Source: CADCVT01 sp036389155
GTDB taxonomy: Bacteria; Actinomycetota; Thermoleophilia; Solirubrobacterales; Solirubrobacteraceae
DNA: 64,000 nt
Reading direction: 5' to 3'
NCBI GenBank assembly: GCA_036389155.1
Contig: DASVQN010000053.1
Location: 119,071-183,070 of the forward strand
Shown in pieces: positions 39,721-46,628 of the stretch. Below the pieces are notes generated by a model, which did no database searches, had not been told where the DNA came from, and worked only from the letters and a program-made list of their open reading frames with translations. Position 1 is the stretch's first letter, and every line of letters begins with the position of its first letter. A program made the position numbers and the translations under genes.

Positions 39721-41061
39721 TCAGTCACGCCTGTCGGCACGCAGGCGGGTGGTCACGGCCTGGATGGCCTCGTAGGCGTCGGTCTCGGCGGCCATGCGCT
39801 GCTCGGTGCGCTTGACCGCATGCATCACGGTCGTGTGGTTGCGCCCGCCGAACGCGGCACCGATGGCAGGGAGGCTGGCCTCCGTGTGCTCGCGCGACAG
39901 GTACATGGCGACCTGCCGCGGCCAGGCGATGCGTGCGGCACGGCTGCCGGAGAGGAGCTCCGCACGGTCGAGGCCGAAGTGCTCGCAGACGGTGTCCTGG
40001 ATGCGCTCGATGGTGGGCGCGGGCGCGCGCGTCCCCGCGCGCGGGGACGTCGGGTACAGGTTGGCCAGGACCTCGTCGGCCAGCGCCGAGGTCAGGGGCC
40101 GGCGGGTGAGGGAGGCGTAGGCGACGACGCGGATGAGCGCGCCCTCGAGCGCGCGCACGTTGTCGAGCATGCGGCCGGCGATGGCGTCCAGGACGGCGTC
40201 GTCCGGGACGTCGAGGCCGTCGTGGTCCGCGCGCTTGCGAAGGATGGCGACGCGCATCGAGTGGCACGGCGCGCCGATGTCGGTCACGAGGCCGGCCTCG
40301 AAGCGCTCGCGCAGGCGGTCCTCCAGCGCCTCGAGGTCGCGCGGAGGCGTGTCCGAGGTCAGCACCACCTGGGCGCCGGCGTCGTAGAGCGCGTTGAAGG
40401 TGTGGAAGAACTCCTCCTCGGTCTTCGCCTTGCGCTCCAGGAACTGGACGTCGTCGATGAGCAGGACGTCGTTGTTGCGCCACGCGCCCTTGAAGCGCTC
40501 GACGTCGCGCTTCTGGATCGCCGCGAGGAAGTCGTTGGTGAAGCGCTCCGCCGTCGTGTACCTCACCCGCATCGAGGGCTCGTAGGCGAGCAGGTAGTTG
40601 GCGATCGACTGGAGCAGGTGCGTCTTGCCGACGCCGGGCGGCCCGTAGATGAAGAGCGGGTTGTAGGCGGTGCCCGGCAGCTCGGCGACCGCGAGCGCCG
40701 CGGCGTGCGCGAGGCGATTGGCGCTGCCGATGACGAACTGGTCGAAGGTGAGCTTCGGGTTGAGCTCGGGCCGGCCGTGCCCGTCGAGCTCCGCCGCATC
40801 GCCGCCGCGCGTGTCGGAGGACGCGACGAGGTCGACGCCGACGTCGGGCCCGAGCACGACCGCCGCGCACGTCTGGAGCACGCGCTCGAAGCGGTCGGCC
40901 AGGAAACGCCGCCGGTCCTCGGGCGCCTCGACGACGAGCCGGTCGTCCTCCACCGCCCGCAGCCGCAGCGGCGCGAGGTACAGGTCGTAGGCCGCCGGCT
41001 CGACCGCACGACGCAGCTCGCCCTGCACGCGGGACCACGTGTCGGCGGCGTCGTGCGTCAA
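39721..41061 (-). CDS. dnaA: Chromosomal replication initiator DnaA
   Basis: DnaA (446 aa) opens the replication origin. AAA+ domain: NPKLTFDQFVIGSANRLAHA in part, Walker A IYGPPGVGKTHLLQSIAN, Walker B VLLIDDVQFLERK, sensor VLTSDTPPRDLE. Domain IV (box binding): AMYLSREHTEASLPAIGAAF and GGRNHTTVMHAVKRT. Domain II is very short. No ATG or GTG fits at the domain I start; TTG 41061 is inferred, with GGGGAGGAG upstream. A box-like TGTGGACAG lies at 41098-41106, suggesting self-regulation. Confidence 0.96.
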   Translation of the reverse strand: MTHDAADTWSRVQGELRRAVEPAAYDLYLAPLRLRAVEDDRLVVEAPEDRRRFLADRFERVLQTCAAVVLGPDVGVDLVASSDTRGGDAAELDGHGRPELNPKLTFDQFVIGSANRLAHAAALAVAELPGTAYNPLFIYGPPGVGKTHLLQSIANYLLAYEPSMRVRYTTAERFTNDFLAAIQKRDVERFKGAWRNNDVLLIDDVQFLERKAKTEEEFFHTFNALYDAGAQVVLTSDTPPRDLEALEDRLRERFEAGLVTDIGAPCHSMRVAILRKRADHDGLDVPDDAVLDAIAGRMLDNVRALEGALIRVVAYASLTRRPLTSALADEVLANLYPTSPRAGTRAPAPTIERIQDTVCEHFGLDRAELLSGSRAARIAWPRQVAMYLSREHTEASLPAIGAAFGGRNHTTVMHAVKRTEQRMAAETDAYEAIQAVTTRLRADRRD

Positions 41062-41278
41062 GGCAGGCGTGTGCTCCTCCCCATCCGGGGCGGTCGGTGT
41101 GGACAGTGCTCGTGGGGGCCCGGAGGCCCCGGCGAGTCGCGAAGGTATCACCGGTCCGGAGGGCCGGTGGAAGGGCCACGCCGCAAAACGCGAACGTTTC
41201 GTGACGCGGCCTGCGGGCGGGTTGTGAACAGCCCCCGACGAGGCTGTGCACAGCCGGTCGTCTATCCTCCCCGCCGCG
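41062..41278. other. dnaA-rpmH divergent spacer, oriC candidate
   Basis: 217 bases between divergent dnaA and rpmH. DnaA-box-like sites: TGTGGACAG (41098-41106, minus-strand CTGTCCACA, one mismatch from TTGTCCACA), TTGTGAACA (41222-41230) and CTGTGCACA inside the perfect palindrome GGCTGTGCACAGCC (41242-41255). TATCCT at 41263-41268 is the likely rpmH -10. The clustering plus strand divergence makes this the best origin/dnaA-control candidate, but there is no AT-rich unwinding stretch. Confidence 0.45.
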
Positions 41279-41413
41279 ATGAAGCGCACCTACCAGCCCA
41301 AGAAGCGCAAGCGCGCTCGGACGCACGGGTTCCGTGCCCGCATGCAGACGCGCGGCGGCCGCCTCACGCTCAAGCGGCGCCGCTCCAAGGGCCGCAAGCG
41401 CCTCAGCGTCTGA
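41279..41413 (+). CDS. rpmH: 50S ribosomal protein L34
   Basis: bL34 (44 aa): MKRTYQPKKRKRARTHGFRA then RRRSKGRKRLSV, a near-perfect family match. It is too short for many gene finders. A TATCCT -10 box lies 10 bases upstream and there is no Shine-Dalgarno sequence. Divergent from dnaA and followed by rnpA, the most conserved gene order at bacterial origins. Confidence 0.97.
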   Translation: MKRTYQPKKRKRARTHGFRARMQTRGGRLTLKRRRSKGRKRLSV

Positions 41414-41427
41414 GGGGCGCGCGAGCG

Positions 41428-41793
41428 GTGCCGCCCAAGCGCGGGCGTCTGTCGCGCAGCGCCGAGTTCGAGCGCGTCTACCGGCACGGCCGCTCACACG
41501 GCAACCGGCACCTCGTCCTGTACGCGTTCCCGCGCGGGGAGGGCGCCGCGTCGACGACGGACGACGAGCCGCGCATCGGCCTGTCCGTCTCGCGCAAGGT
41601 CGGCGGCGCCGTCGACCGCAACAAGGTCAAGCGCCTGCTGCGCGAGGCCTTCACCGCGGAGGCGTCGCGGCTGCCGTCCGGCCACGACGTCGTCGTCGTT
41701 GCGCGGCCGGAGGCGCGCGAGCTCGCCGAGCGCGAGGGCCTCGCCGGCATCCGCGGCGCGCTCGCCGAGCTCGTGGCGAAGGTGGGCGAGTGA
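41428..41793 (+). CDS. rnpA: Ribonuclease P protein component
   Basis: RnpA (121 aa) is the protein subunit of RNase P, which matures tRNA 5' ends. Signature RNR helix: IGLSVSRKVGGAVDRNKVKR followed by LLREAF; N-terminus LSRSAEFERVYRHGRSHGNR. GTG 41428 lies 14 bases after the rpmH stop. The frame is open far to the left over dnaA, but that extension is antisense. The stop overlaps yidD as GTGA. Confidence 0.95.
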   Translation: MPPKRGRLSRSAEFERVYRHGRSHGNRHLVLYAFPRGEGAASTTDDEPRIGLSVSRKVGGAVDRNKVKRLLREAFTAEASRLPSGHDVVVVARPEARELAEREGLAGIRGALAELVAKVGE

Positions 41794-42038
41794 GCGCGGC
41801 CCGCGTCGCCCGCCGCGTCGCCGTCGCACCGATCCTCGCCTACCAGCGGGTGCTCTCGCCGGTCCTGCCGCGCCGCTGCAAGTACGAGCCGACGTGCTCC
41901 TCCTACGCGGTACAGGCGGTGCAGGAGTACGGCATACTGCGCGGGCTGGTCCTGGCGTCCTGGCGGCTGCTCCGATGCAACCCTTGGAGCCACGGCGGCT
42001 TCGACCCGATCGAGGCCCAGCGCCTCTTCCGCCGCTGA
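41790..42038 (+). CDS. yidD: Membrane protein insertion efficiency factor YidD
   Basis: YidD (82 aa) is a small membrane-associated protein that helps YidC insertion. The signature is CKYEPTCSSYAVQAVQEYG with the three conserved Cys, then LRCNPWSHGGFDPI. An N-terminal amphipathic helix precedes it. GTG 41790 overlaps the rnpA stop. The standard rpmH-rnpA-yidD-yidC order is kept. Confidence 0.96.
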   Translation: MSAARVARRVAVAPILAYQRVLSPVLPRRCKYEPTCSSYAVQAVQEYGILRGLVLASWRLLRCNPWSHGGFDPIEAQRLFRR

Positions 42039-42049
42039 CCTTCCCCGCC

Positions 42050-42997
42050 ATGAGCTTCTTCTTCGCGAGCGTCCCCATCATCCAGCCCCTGATCGACGGG
42101 TTCGAGAAGGTGCTCGTCTTCTTCCACGACAACGTGGGGCTGGGCTGGGGCACGTCGATCATCGCCCTGACCATCTCCGTGCGCGCGCTGCTGCTGCCGC
42201 TGACCCTCAAGCAGGTCAAGTCGATGCAGGAGATGCAGCGCATCGCGCCCCAGATGAAGGAGCTGCAGGCGAAGTACAAGGAGGATCGCCAGCGCCTGAA
42301 CCAGGAGATGATGAAGCTCTACCAGGAGCACAAGGTCAACCCGTTCGCCTCGTGCCTGCCGCTGCTGGCGCAGCTCCCGGTCTTCATCTCGCTCTTCTAC
42401 CTGCTGCGCAAGGACCTCCGGCACGAGGTCTGCCCGGAGATCAACGCCGCGGGGATCCCGAACCCGAAGCCCTGCGGTGCCTCGGACGCGTCCGAGTTCC
42501 TCTTCATCCCGGACATCACGAGCAAGGCGACGGGGGCCGTCCTCGTCACGCTCCTGATCCTCTACGTGGGATCGCAGCTCGCGTCCTCGGTGCTGATGAG
42601 CGTGTCCGCCGATCCCCGGCAGCGCTACATCTTCATGGCGCTGCCGTTCGTCTTCATCCCGTTCATCATCGGGTTCCCGGCCGGCCTGCTCGTCTACTGG
42701 ATCACGACGAACACCTGGACGATCGTGCAGCAGTTCATCGTGCGGAAGACCGTCGGGCCCGTCAGACCCGCCGCCGCGGCGGCGGACAACGGCGGCGGCG
42801 GTGGCCTGGGCGCGCTGTTCCGTGGTGGAGGCGGTGGCGGCGACGGTGGCGGCGCCAAGCCGACCGGGCCGATCGGCGGCGCGGAGGCCAACCGCCCGAA
42901 GGCGAAGTCCGACGGCAACGGCGCGAAGCCGACCCGCCGCTCGGCGCCCCCGCCACCGCCGCGACGCAAGAAGAAGAAGACCGGGAGGCGCCGCTGA
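42050..42997 (+). CDS. yidC: Membrane protein insertase YidC
   Basis: YidC/Oxa1 (315 aa) inserts proteins into the cytoplasmic membrane. Five membrane segments with the family core: WGTSIIALTISVRALLLPLT (the hydrophilic-groove Arg), MKELQAKYKEDRQRLNQEMM, VNPFASCLPLLAQLPVFISL, and FIPFIIGFPAGLLVYWITTN. The C-terminal tail (about 245-315) is a Gly-rich then Lys/Arg-rich extension that can contact ribosomes. ATG 42050 starts 11 bases after yidD; the stop is coupled to khpB (TGATG). Confidence 0.95.
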   Translation: MSFFFASVPIIQPLIDGFEKVLVFFHDNVGLGWGTSIIALTISVRALLLPLTLKQVKSMQEMQRIAPQMKELQAKYKEDRQRLNQEMMKLYQEHKVNPFASCLPLLAQLPVFISLFYLLRKDLRHEVCPEINAAGIPNPKPCGASDASEFLFIPDITSKATGAVLVTLLILYVGSQLASSVLMSVSADPRQRYIFMALPFVFIPFIIGFPAGLLVYWITTNTWTIVQQFIVRKTVGPVRPAAAAADNGGGGGLGALFRGGGGGGDGGGAKPTGPIGGAEANRPKAKSDGNGAKPTRRSAPPPPPRRKKKKTGRRR

Positions 42998-43464
42998 TGG
43001 CCGACGAGACCGCCGAGGCGGAGGCGCTCCGCGCGCTCCTCGAGCGCGTCGCCGACGCGCTGGACCTAGACGCCGACGTCGAGGTCGATGACGACGGCGA
43101 GACGCTGATCGGGCGCCTGGACGGGGAGGATCTCGGGCTGTTCATCGGCCGCCACGGCTCGACGATCGAGGCCGTGCAGCACTTGGCGCAGCGTGTCGCC
43201 GGGGGCGACGGCCCCGCCCGCCGGCGGATCGTCGTCGACGCCGCCGGCTATCGCGAGCGGCGTGCGCAGGTCCTGGAGCGTCAGGCCGACGAGGCCGCGG
43301 ACCGGGCCGTGAGCTCGGGCCGCCCCGTGGCCCTCGACGAGATGACGTCCAGCGAGCGTCGCGTCGTCCACGAGTACCTGCGGGACCGCGGCGACGTCGA
43401 GACGCACAGCGAGGGCGACGAGCCGCACCGGCATCTCGTCGTCTCGCCCGCCGCCGGCGAGTAG
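42997..43464 (+). CDS. khpB: RNA-binding KH/R3H protein KhpB (Jag)
   Basis: KhpB (155 aa) binds RNA with KhpA and is linked to cell elongation in Gram-positive bacteria. KH motif LGLFIGRHGSTIEAVQHLAQ (GxxG is G-R-H-G), and R3H-type C-terminus EMTSSERRVVHEYLRDRGDV then HRHLVVSP. The N-terminal Jag_N domain seen in Bacillus is absent, as in other actinobacteria. It follows yidC with overlap. Confidence 0.94.
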   Translation: MADETAEAEALRALLERVADALDLDADVEVDDDGETLIGRLDGEDLGLFIGRHGSTIEAVQHLAQRVAGGDGPARRRIVVDAAGYRERRAQVLERQADEAADRAVSSGRPVALDEMTSSERRVVHEYLRDRGDVETHSEGDEPHRHLVVSPAAGE

Positions 43465-43482
43465 CCGCGCGCGGCACCCGAC

Positions 43483-43509
43483 GTTTCACGTTTTTCTCCC
43501 CGGTGAAAC
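43483..43509. promoter_or_regulatory. parS-like palindrome split by 13 bases
   Basis: GTTTCAC (43483-43489) and GTGAAAC (43503-43509) are the two half-sites of parS (tGTTTCACGTGAAACa) separated by a pyrimidine-rich 13-base spacer. The right arm overlaps an AACAAT box (43507-43512) placed 6 bases before GTG 43519. It could be an operator, a terminator hairpin for khpB, or a decayed parS; it is not a canonical parS. Confidence 0.45.
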
Positions 43510-43518
43510 AATGAGGGC

Positions 43519-43875
43519 GTGCTCTCGCCCTTCGACCAGGGACTCGTCACCGGCCTCCTGATCGGCGAGGGCAGCTTCGGGGGCGACGGCAAGCAGCCGC
43601 AGATCACCATCCGGATGCACACACGCCACGAGGCGCTCTTCCGCTGGCTGATGGAGCGGTTCCCGCGCACGAGGCTCTACGGCCCCTACCACCACGGCGG
43701 CCGGTCGTACTTCCAGTGGATGGCGCGAGGCGTCGCGCTCGTCGAGGACGTCCTCCCGGTGCTCGAGGCGGGCATCAGCCCGGACGTCGACGCCCACGCG
43801 GCGGCGCGGCTGGACGCGATGCGCGAGCGGTACGCCGACTACATCGCCTCGGTGCGGTCGCGGGCGGAACGGTGA
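43519..43875 (+). CDS. Free-standing LAGLIDADG-type DNA-binding/homing-endonuclease-like protein
   Basis: A 118-residue protein. Residues 5-22 (FDQGLVTGLLIGEGSFGG) match the LAGLIDADG motif in its common IDGEGSF form, with the acidic metal ligand kept as Glu. The rest (PQITIRMHTRHEALFRWLME, RLYGPYHHGGRSYFQW) follows the family pattern of strands after the motif. With one motif it would act as a homodimer. It sits in the conserved origin cluster between khpB and rsmG, overlapping rsmG as GTGA, with normal codon use and no intron or intein. This suggests a domesticated regulator or DNA-structure protein. GTG start; leaderless AACAAT box. Confidence 0.75.
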   Translation: MLSPFDQGLVTGLLIGEGSFGGDGKQPQITIRMHTRHEALFRWLMERFPRTRLYGPYHHGGRSYFQWMARGVALVEDVLPVLEAGISPDVDAHAAARLDAMRERYADYIASVRSRAER

Positions 43876-44573
43876 GCGACGCGCACGTCCGCGGGCGGCT
43901 CGACGAGCTGGGCGCGCGGTACGACGTTCCGTCCGCCGGCATCGACGCTCTCGCGCGGATCCTCGAGTTGATCGCGGAGGACGACACCGCCCCGACGACG
44001 GTGCTCGATCCGGCGCGCGGCGTCGACGTCCACGTGGCCGACTCGCTGGCGGGCCTCGAGCTGCCGGCGGTGCGAGCGGCGACGACGATCGCGGACCTCG
44101 GCGCCGGCGCGGGCTTTCCGGGGCTGGCGCTGGCTGCAGCGCTGCCGGGGGCGCGCGTGTTCCTCGTGGAGAGCGTGGGGCGGAAGTGCGCGTTCATGGA
44201 GCGCGCCATCGCGGCCGCCGGCCTGCCGAACGCGTCGGTCGTCTGCGCGCGTGCCGAGGAATGGGACGGGCTGACCGACGTCGTCACGGCGCGCGCACTC
44301 GCCCCGCTTGCCGTGATCGCCGAGTACGCGGCGCCACTGCTGCGCGTCGGCGGGTCGCTCGTGGCGTGGAAGGGGGCTCGGGATGCGGAGGAGGAGGCCG
44401 ACGGGGCGGTGGCCGCCGCGGAGCTCGGGCTCGACGTGGCCGAGGTGCGGCGGGTCACGCCCTTCGCCGGGATCGCCGAGCGTCATCTCTACCTCTACTC
44501 GAAGGTGAGTGATACGCCGTACCGATTCCCTCGCCGACCGGGAATGGCCCGCAAACGACCGCTCGGACGCTGA
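43872..44573 (+). CDS. rsmG: 16S rRNA (guanine-N7) methyltransferase RsmG
   Basis: RsmG/GidB (233 aa) methylates G527 of 16S rRNA; loss gives low-level streptomycin resistance in other bacteria. SAM-binding signature IADLGAGAGFPGLALAAALP, then LVESVGRKCAFMERAIA, and DVVTARALAPLAVIAEYAAP, VAWKGAR. The C-terminus carries a short extension ending in Arg/Lys (RRPGMARKRPLGR), common in actinobacteria. GTG 43872 overlaps the LAGLIDADG gene. Confidence 0.95.
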   Translation: MSDAHVRGRLDELGARYDVPSAGIDALARILELIAEDDTAPTTVLDPARGVDVHVADSLAGLELPAVRAATTIADLGAGAGFPGLALAAALPGARVFLVESVGRKCAFMERAIAAAGLPNASVVCARAEEWDGLTDVVTARALAPLAVIAEYAAPLLRVGGSLVAWKGARDAEEEADGAVAAAELGLDVAEVRRVTPFAGIAERHLYLYSKVSDTPYRFPRRPGMARKRPLGR

Positions 44574-44637
44574 AGTCGAGCCACAGACCGCACAATTCGG
44601 GTCCGAACCGTCGCGGGGCTCCGACCGCCGCCGCCGG

Positions 44638-44643
44638 TACCTT
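44638..44643 (+). promoter_or_regulatory. -10 box for leaderless parA
   Basis: TACCTT lies 8 bases before ATG 44652. The 78-base spacer after rsmG otherwise holds no clear signal. Confidence 0.5.
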
Positions 44644-44651
44644 GGGACCGG

Positions 44652-45410
44652 ATGGGGACGGTCTACGCCATCGCGAACCAGAAGGGCGGGGTCGGCAAGA
44701 CGACGACCGCCGTGAACGTCGCTGCGTGCATCGCGGAGGCCGGCTACCCGACGCTCCTAGTCGACATCGACCCGCAGGCCAACGCCACCGTCGGCCTCGG
44801 CGTGCCGAAGGACAGCCATCCGAACGTCTACGACGTCCTCGCGGGCGACGCGGACGCGCGCGAGGCCCTGCGCGACACCGAGATCGAGCGGCTGCGCCTG
44901 CTGCCGTCGCATCCGGACCTCGCCGGCGCCAACGTCGAGCTTCCGCGCACGCCGGGGAGCGAGAATCGGCTCCGCGAGGCTCTTGCTCCTGTGCGCGACG
45001 GGTTCGCCTACACGCTCCTCGACTGCCCGCCCTCCCTCGGGCCGCTGACGGTGAACGCGCTCGTCGCCGCGGATCGGGTGATCGTGCCCGTGCAGACCGA
45101 GTACTTCGCGCTCGAGGGGCTCGCGGGGCTGCTCGACACGCTCGCGCTCGTCCAGCGCGAGCTCAACCCGCGGCTCACGGTCGCCGGGATGCTGCTGACG
45201 ATGCACGACTCGCGGACGCGCCTGGGGCGCGACGTCGAGCGCGAGGTCCGCGAGCACTTCCCGTCGCTCGTCTTCGACACCGTCATCCCGCGCAACGTCC
45301 GTGTGGGCGAGGCGCCGAGCTTCGGGCGCCCCGTGATCCACCACGACCCCCACTGCGCCGGCGCCGACGCCTACTTCGAGCTCGCCAAAGAGGTCGCGGC
45401 CCGTGGCTGA
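44652..45410 (+). CDS. parA: Chromosome partitioning ATPase ParA
   Basis: ParA (252 aa) is a deviant Walker ATPase that moves ParB-parS complexes. Deviant Walker A: IANQKGGVGKTTTAVNVAAC; A' LLVDIDPQANATVGLG; Walker B YTLLDCPPSLGPLTVNAL. The C-terminus has VIPRNVRVGEAPSFGRPVI, as in chromosomal Soj proteins. No HTH extension. No Shine-Dalgarno sequence; a -10 box sits 8 bases before the ATG. parB follows after 150 bases. Confidence 0.96.
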   Translation: MGTVYAIANQKGGVGKTTTAVNVAACIAEAGYPTLLVDIDPQANATVGLGVPKDSHPNVYDVLAGDADAREALRDTEIERLRLLPSHPDLAGANVELPRTPGSENRLREALAPVRDGFAYTLLDCPPSLGPLTVNALVAADRVIVPVQTEYFALEGLAGLLDTLALVQRELNPRLTVAGMLLTMHDSRTRLGRDVEREVREHFPSLVFDTVIPRNVRVGEAPSFGRPVIHHDPHCAGADAYFELAKEVAARG

Positions 45411-45560
45411 GGCGCCCGCCGATCACCGCCTGCCTGCGTCCTCGGTCACTCGCGTGCTGACGCACGCCACGTTCTCTGCGTCCTTGGCACGCGGCGCCGG
45501 CGAACGCCTCAGGGCCTCTGCTGGAGGATCGAGATTCCGTCGAAGCGAAGGGGCGAGGGC

Positions 45561-46495
45561 ATGCTGGCCAGAGACGACCTGCGGTCCGAGGTGACGCGCG
45601 CGAAGACGGCACCGCGCGGGATGGGCCGGGGCCTCGCGGCGATCCTCTCGGTGTCGGAGGCCGCCGACAGCGACGAGCTGCGCGACCTGCCCGTCGACCT
45701 CATCGCGCCGAACCCGCACCAGCCGCGCCGCGCGTTCGACGAGGCGGCGCTCCAGTCGCTCGCGGACTCGATCGCCGCCAACGGGATCCTCCAGCCGGTG
45801 CTCGTCCGGCCGCTCGCGGGCGGGACGTACGAGCTCGTCGCCGGCGAGCGCCGCTGGCGCGCGGCGAAGCTCGCGGGCCTCGAGCGCGTCCCGGCGCTGG
45901 TGCGCGAGCGCGACGACGCCACGTCGCTCGAGCTGGCGCTCGTCGAGAACATGGCCCGCGAGGACCTCAACCCGGTCGAGGAGGCGCGCGCCTGCGCGGC
46001 CCTCGTGGAGGAGCTGGCGTTGACCCGCGAGGAGGTCGGCGTCCGCGTCGGCCGCAGCCGCGTCGCCGTCTCGAACCTCCTCCGCCTGCTCGACCTCCCG
46101 GACGAGGCGCTCGCCCTGCTCGAGGACGGGTCGCTCAGCGAGGGCCACGGCCGCGCGCTCCTGCTCGCCGACGACCACGCGGTCCGCCGCCGCCTCGCGC
46201 GCGCCGCGGCCGACGAGGGCTGGTCGGTCCGGACGCTCGAGACCCGCGCCCGCGAGGCCAACGGAGCGGCCGCCACGGCACCCCGGAAGGCCCGCACCCC
46301 GGCCCTCCACCCGGACCAGGAGGCCGCCCTCAGCGCGATCGCCGAGACCCTCGGTGGAGCCTTCGGCAAGGAGGTCCGCGTGAAGCCCTCCGGCACCGGC
46401 TACAGAGTCGAGCTGGAGCTGTCGACGATGGAGGAGGCAGCCGCGCTCGCGGGCCTCCTGAGGCCCAACGCCAGCGCTACACTGCCGACCCCTGA

Positions 46496-46505
<10 letters not shown>
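45561..46505 (+). CDS. parB: Chromosome partitioning CTPase/DNA-binding protein ParB
   Basis: ParB (314 aa) binds parS and spreads as a CTP-gated clamp. N-terminal domain: LPVDLIAPNPHQPRRAFDEA, then the CTP-binding GTYELVAGERRWRAAKLAGL; then the ENMAREDLNPVEEA motif; HTH TREEVGVRVGRSRVAVSNLL; and a C-terminal dimer domain. The usual parS (TGTTTCACGTGAAACA) was not found intact in the window. Its last codons and TAG stop lie inside the 5' end of the tRNA-Ile gene (10-base overlap). ATG 45561 is 150 bases after parA. Confidence 0.96.
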
Positions 46506-46569
<64 letters not shown>

Positions 46570-46573
46570 CTGA

Positions 46574-46599
46574 AAAGGCCCCGCCGGAGCGGGGCCTTT
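46574..46599 (+). terminator. Intrinsic terminator after tRNA-Ile
   Basis: AAAGGCCCCGC, loop CGGA, GCGGGGCCTTT: 11-base stem with A-run on the 5' side and T-run on the 3' side, so it works in both directions. It ends the parB-tRNA unit and also faces the convergent gene ending at 46629. Confidence 0.92.
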
Positions 46600-46628
46600 G
46601 TCGTTCCGGAGGGGCGCGGCGCCGGGCT

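Noticed and set aside
43519..43875. Active mobile homing endonuclease
   Set aside because: It is not inside an intron or intein, has native codon use, and is translationally coupled to rsmG, so a resident gene is more likely.
45403..45594. 63-residue frame between parA and parB
   Set aside because: Overlaps parB start in another frame, no conserved features, and no ribosome-binding site; treated as spacer.
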